Positions 62,542-64,000 of a DNA stretch of 64,000 bases are shown here, piece after piece. This stretch comes from Methylotenera oryzisoli_B (lineage in GTDB: Bacteria > Pseudomonadota > Gammaproteobacteria > Burkholderiales > Methylophilaceae). The stretch is from contig OZ277031.1 of the NCBI GenBank assembly GCA_965613685.1, positions 124,001 to 188,000 on the forward strand, read 5' to 3'. The first letter of the stretch is position 1. Each line of letters opens with the position of its first letter. The notes beneath the pieces were generated by a model. The model saw only the letters and a program-made list of their open reading frames with translations, had not been told where the DNA came from and did no database searches. Position numbers and translations under genes: made by a program.

Positions 62542-63078
62542 TTAAGGGGTGATTATACGTTGCCAATCAAAAAATGGCCCTGGGTCAGTTTTTCGCCCTG
62601 GGGCAATGTCCGAATGCCCTACTATAGCTTGTATCGGATAAGCTAATTGCAGGGCCGCCAGCAAAATTTGCAAGCTGGCGTATTGTGCCTCGGTAAAGGC
62701 CTCAAAATCCGATCCTTCTAACTCGATTCCGACTGAAAAGTCGTTGCAACGTTCCCTGTTCTGCCATATTGAAACACCGGCATGCCAAGCTCGTTTTAGG
62801 CAGGAGACAAACTGCACAAGCTGACCGTCTCTGCGAATTAAAAAATGCGCCGATACCTGGTGTTGGTGTATGCCCGCGTAATACGGATGAGCCTGCGGAT
62901 CAAGTTGATTAGTAAATAATTCGATGATGCCGGAGCCGCCGTATTCGCCAGGTGGCAAGCTGATGTTGTGCACGACGATTAAACGGATTTCGTGGCTAGG
63001 CCTATCATCAAAATTGGGCGAGGCAATAAACTGGGCGTTTAGTGCAATTCCATTTTCATCAATAGCATGGTGCTTCAT
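62542..63078 (-). CDS. ampD: 1,6-anhydro-N-acetylmuramyl-L-alanine amidase AmpD
   Basis: A cytoplasmic zinc amidase that recycles peptidoglycan fragments and so keeps AmpR-type beta-lactamase induction low. The 178 residues have the zinc-ligand segments VVHNISLPPGEYGG, SAHFLIRRDGQLVQFV, WHAGVSIW and VGHSDIAPGRKTDPGPFFDW, all typical of AmpD. It is divergent from the Na+/Ca2+ exchanger-type gene, with a 20-bp palindrome in between. Confidence 0.95.
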   Translation of the reverse strand: MKHHAIDENGIALNAQFIASPNFDDRPSHEIRLIVVHNISLPPGEYGGSGIIELFTNQLDPQAHPYYAGIHQHQVSAHFLIRRDGQLVQFVSCLKRAWHAGVSIWQNRERCNDFSVGIELEGSDFEAFTEAQYASLQILLAALQLAYPIQAIVGHSDIAPGRKTDPGPFFDWQRIITP

Positions 63079-63094
63079 AGGCTTGCAATTTTAT

Positions 63095-63114
63095 GCTAAA
63101 AATGCATTTTTAGC
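63095..63114. promoter_or_regulatory. Perfect 20-bp palindrome between ampD and the exchanger gene
   Basis: GCTAAAAATGCATTTTTAGC is its own reverse complement and lies 17 bases ahead of the ampD start. It could be an operator for ampD or for both divergent genes. Downstream, TTCAGT (63134-63139) and TATAAA (63157-63162) at 17 bases spacing form a plausible promoter for the exchanger gene, with two GTGCGC copies 20 bases apart (63145 and 63165). Confidence 0.5.
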
Positions 63115-63203
63115 CTGAACTTTCATGGCAAAATTCAGTATAAAGTGCGCTTATCCTATAAACTGTGCGCATATTAAATTTACATAAGCCAAGGAATAAA
63201 CAA

Positions 63204-64000
63204 ATGGTATTTTTTGAATTGTTTTTGATGTTGATTGTGATCTTGATCGCGGCAGAAGTCTTCACCAACGCATTGGAACACTTGGGTGAAAAACTCGGCA
63301 TATCCGAGGGTGTCACCGGCTCCTTGTTTGCGGCGGTCGGCACGGCTTTGCCTGAGACCATGGTGCCTTTGTTGGCCTTGTTAGCCGGTACGCAAAATGT
63401 CGCGACCAATGAGGAGATAGGCGTCGGCTCTATCTTAGGTGCGCCACTAATGTTGGCTACTTTGTCCTTGTCTTTGATGGCCATTTCGGTTTGGCGTCGT
63501 CGGGGCACCAAAGGGCATTTAAGACCGGAGCGCAGTGGCTTAACCCGTGACCTTAACTTCTTTCTTATTGCCTTTAGTTTTGCTGCCGTTGCCATGTACG
63601 TGCCGCACACGCTTACCGTGGTGCGTTATGGCATAGGCGCTTGCATGGTGACCATCTATTTTGTTTACGTGATGATGACGCTTAATGCCTCTAAAGCATT
63701 GGTGGCCGATGGTCATGCCACCGAAGCGGGCGGCCCGATGATGTTATGCCGTTTGGGCTTGCCTAACCACACCGCGGTGATAGCCTTGCAGTTAATCCTA
63801 GGCTTGGCTTTATTGATAGTGGGCGCTAAAGGTTTTATCCATGGCGTTGAGGCCGCAGCCGATTTAATTGGCATTTCTGCTTTATTGCTGTCCTTGTTGA
63901 TCATCCCTATTGCCACGGAATTACCGGAAAAAGTGAACAGCGTTTTGTGGATACGTAAAGGTAAAGACACCTTGGCTTTTGGCAACATCACCGGCGCCAT
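63204..64000 (+). CDS. Na+/Ca2+ exchanger-family membrane protein (partial, runs off the right edge)
   Basis: An open frame from the ATG at 63204 to the window end (265 codons, no stop) that encodes a multi-span membrane protein. It contains the two alpha-repeat type motifs of the CaCA superfamily: GSLFAAVGTALPETMVPLL near residue 40, and LLIIPIATELPEKVNSV near 235. Membrane segments are clear throughout. An AAGGA ribosome site (63191-63195) precedes the start. The ion is not determinable. Frames on the opposite strand here are shadows. The 3' end is missing. Confidence 0.9.
   Translation, partial: MVFFELFLMLIVILIAAEVFTNALEHLGEKLGISEGVTGSLFAAVGTALPETMVPLLALLAGTQNVATNEEIGVGSILGAPLMLATLSLSLMAISVWRRRGTKGHLRPERSGLTRDLNFFLIAFSFAAVAMYVPHTLTVVRYGIGACMVTIYFVYVMMTLNASKALVADGHATEAGGPMMLCRLGLPNHTAVIALQLILGLALLIVGAKGFIHGVEAAADLIGISALLLSLLIIPIATELPEKVNSVLWIRKGKDTLAFGNITGA

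Noticed and set aside
63110..64000. Two minus-strand open frames (63110-63610 and 63713-64000).
   Set aside because: They are antisense to a clear CaCA-family membrane protein read from 63204 on the plus strand, have Lys/Ser/Pro-rich composition typical of shadow frames and show no family pattern.
1..64000. CRISPR arrays, insertion sequences, tRNA and rRNA genes.
   Set aside because: Reading the window through I found no regularly spaced repeats, transposase genes, terminal inverted repeats with target duplications, or RNA-gene signatures. A tRNA scan and covariance search would be needed to exclude them fully.

Overview
The window reads as a stretch of a betaproteobacterial chromosome, most likely of the order Nitrosomonadales or a Methylophilaceae-like lineage. 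That assignment is inferred from gene order and protein character, and no rRNA or tRNA gene is present to test it. Typical betaproteobacterial signatures are metK followed by an S-adenosylhomocysteine riboswitch and ahcY-metF, rsmB-DUF4390-ntrYX, smg-dprA-LysM beside def-fmt, and the long minus-strand block kdsDC-lptC-lptA-lptB-rpoN-hpf-hprK-rapZ-PTS. Coding density is high. No gap reaches 300 bases, and I see no insertion sequence, prophage, CRISPR array, tRNA or rRNA.

Layout. 1-4.3 kb: the activated-methyl cycle (metK, riboswitch-controlled ahcY, metF). 4.3-10 kb: smg-dprA-LysM on the minus strand, divergent from def-fmt-rsmB. 10-14.1 kb: a DUF4390 protein and an NtrY/NtrX two-component pair whose regulator has a decayed AAA+ domain. 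14.1-26.7 kb: a minus-strand run of xth, prlC, a permease-less regulatory PTS (ptsI, ptsH, an EIIA), rapZ, hprK, hpf, rpoN, the LPS-export genes lptB/A/C and a KdsD-KdsC fusion for Kdo synthesis. 27-30.4 kb: a CPA2 cation antiporter, a ThiO-like oxidase and a small membrane protein. 30.5-38.5 kb: an outer-membrane barrel with a homopolymer break at its start, moaC, a BepA-like protease, the ahpC/ahpF peroxidase pair with a candidate OxyR-type operator, a DUF2892 protein, an FAD dehydrogenase and hda. 38.7-42.6 kb: purM, a second RsmB/F-type RNA methyltransferase with a Lys/Ala tail, and a dicarboxylate/glutamate symporter.

42.6-58.2 kb is a complete nitrate-respiration island on the plus strand: nnrS, narX, narL, narK1, narK2, narG, narH, narJ, narI, an outer-membrane porin and moaA. 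Two FNR-type boxes sit about 41.5 bases ahead of the start sites predicted from good -10 hexamers, one before nnrS and one before narK1, and two inverted NarL-type heptamers lie just upstream of the first. The island therefore encodes its own sensing (NarXL), uptake (two NarK types and a porin), enzyme, cofactor synthesis step and NO-stress protein. No nitrite reductase is seen.

58.3-64 kb: a minus-strand RND efflux pair and ampD, then a divergent Na+/Ca2+ exchanger-family gene that runs off the right edge. I did not find a wholly unknown multi-gene system. The points most worth following up are the CBS-less KdsD-KdsC fusion, the ATPase-dead NtrX beside an intact rpoN, the A7 tract that breaks the signal peptide of the barrel protein, and the porin and moaA built into the nar operon.
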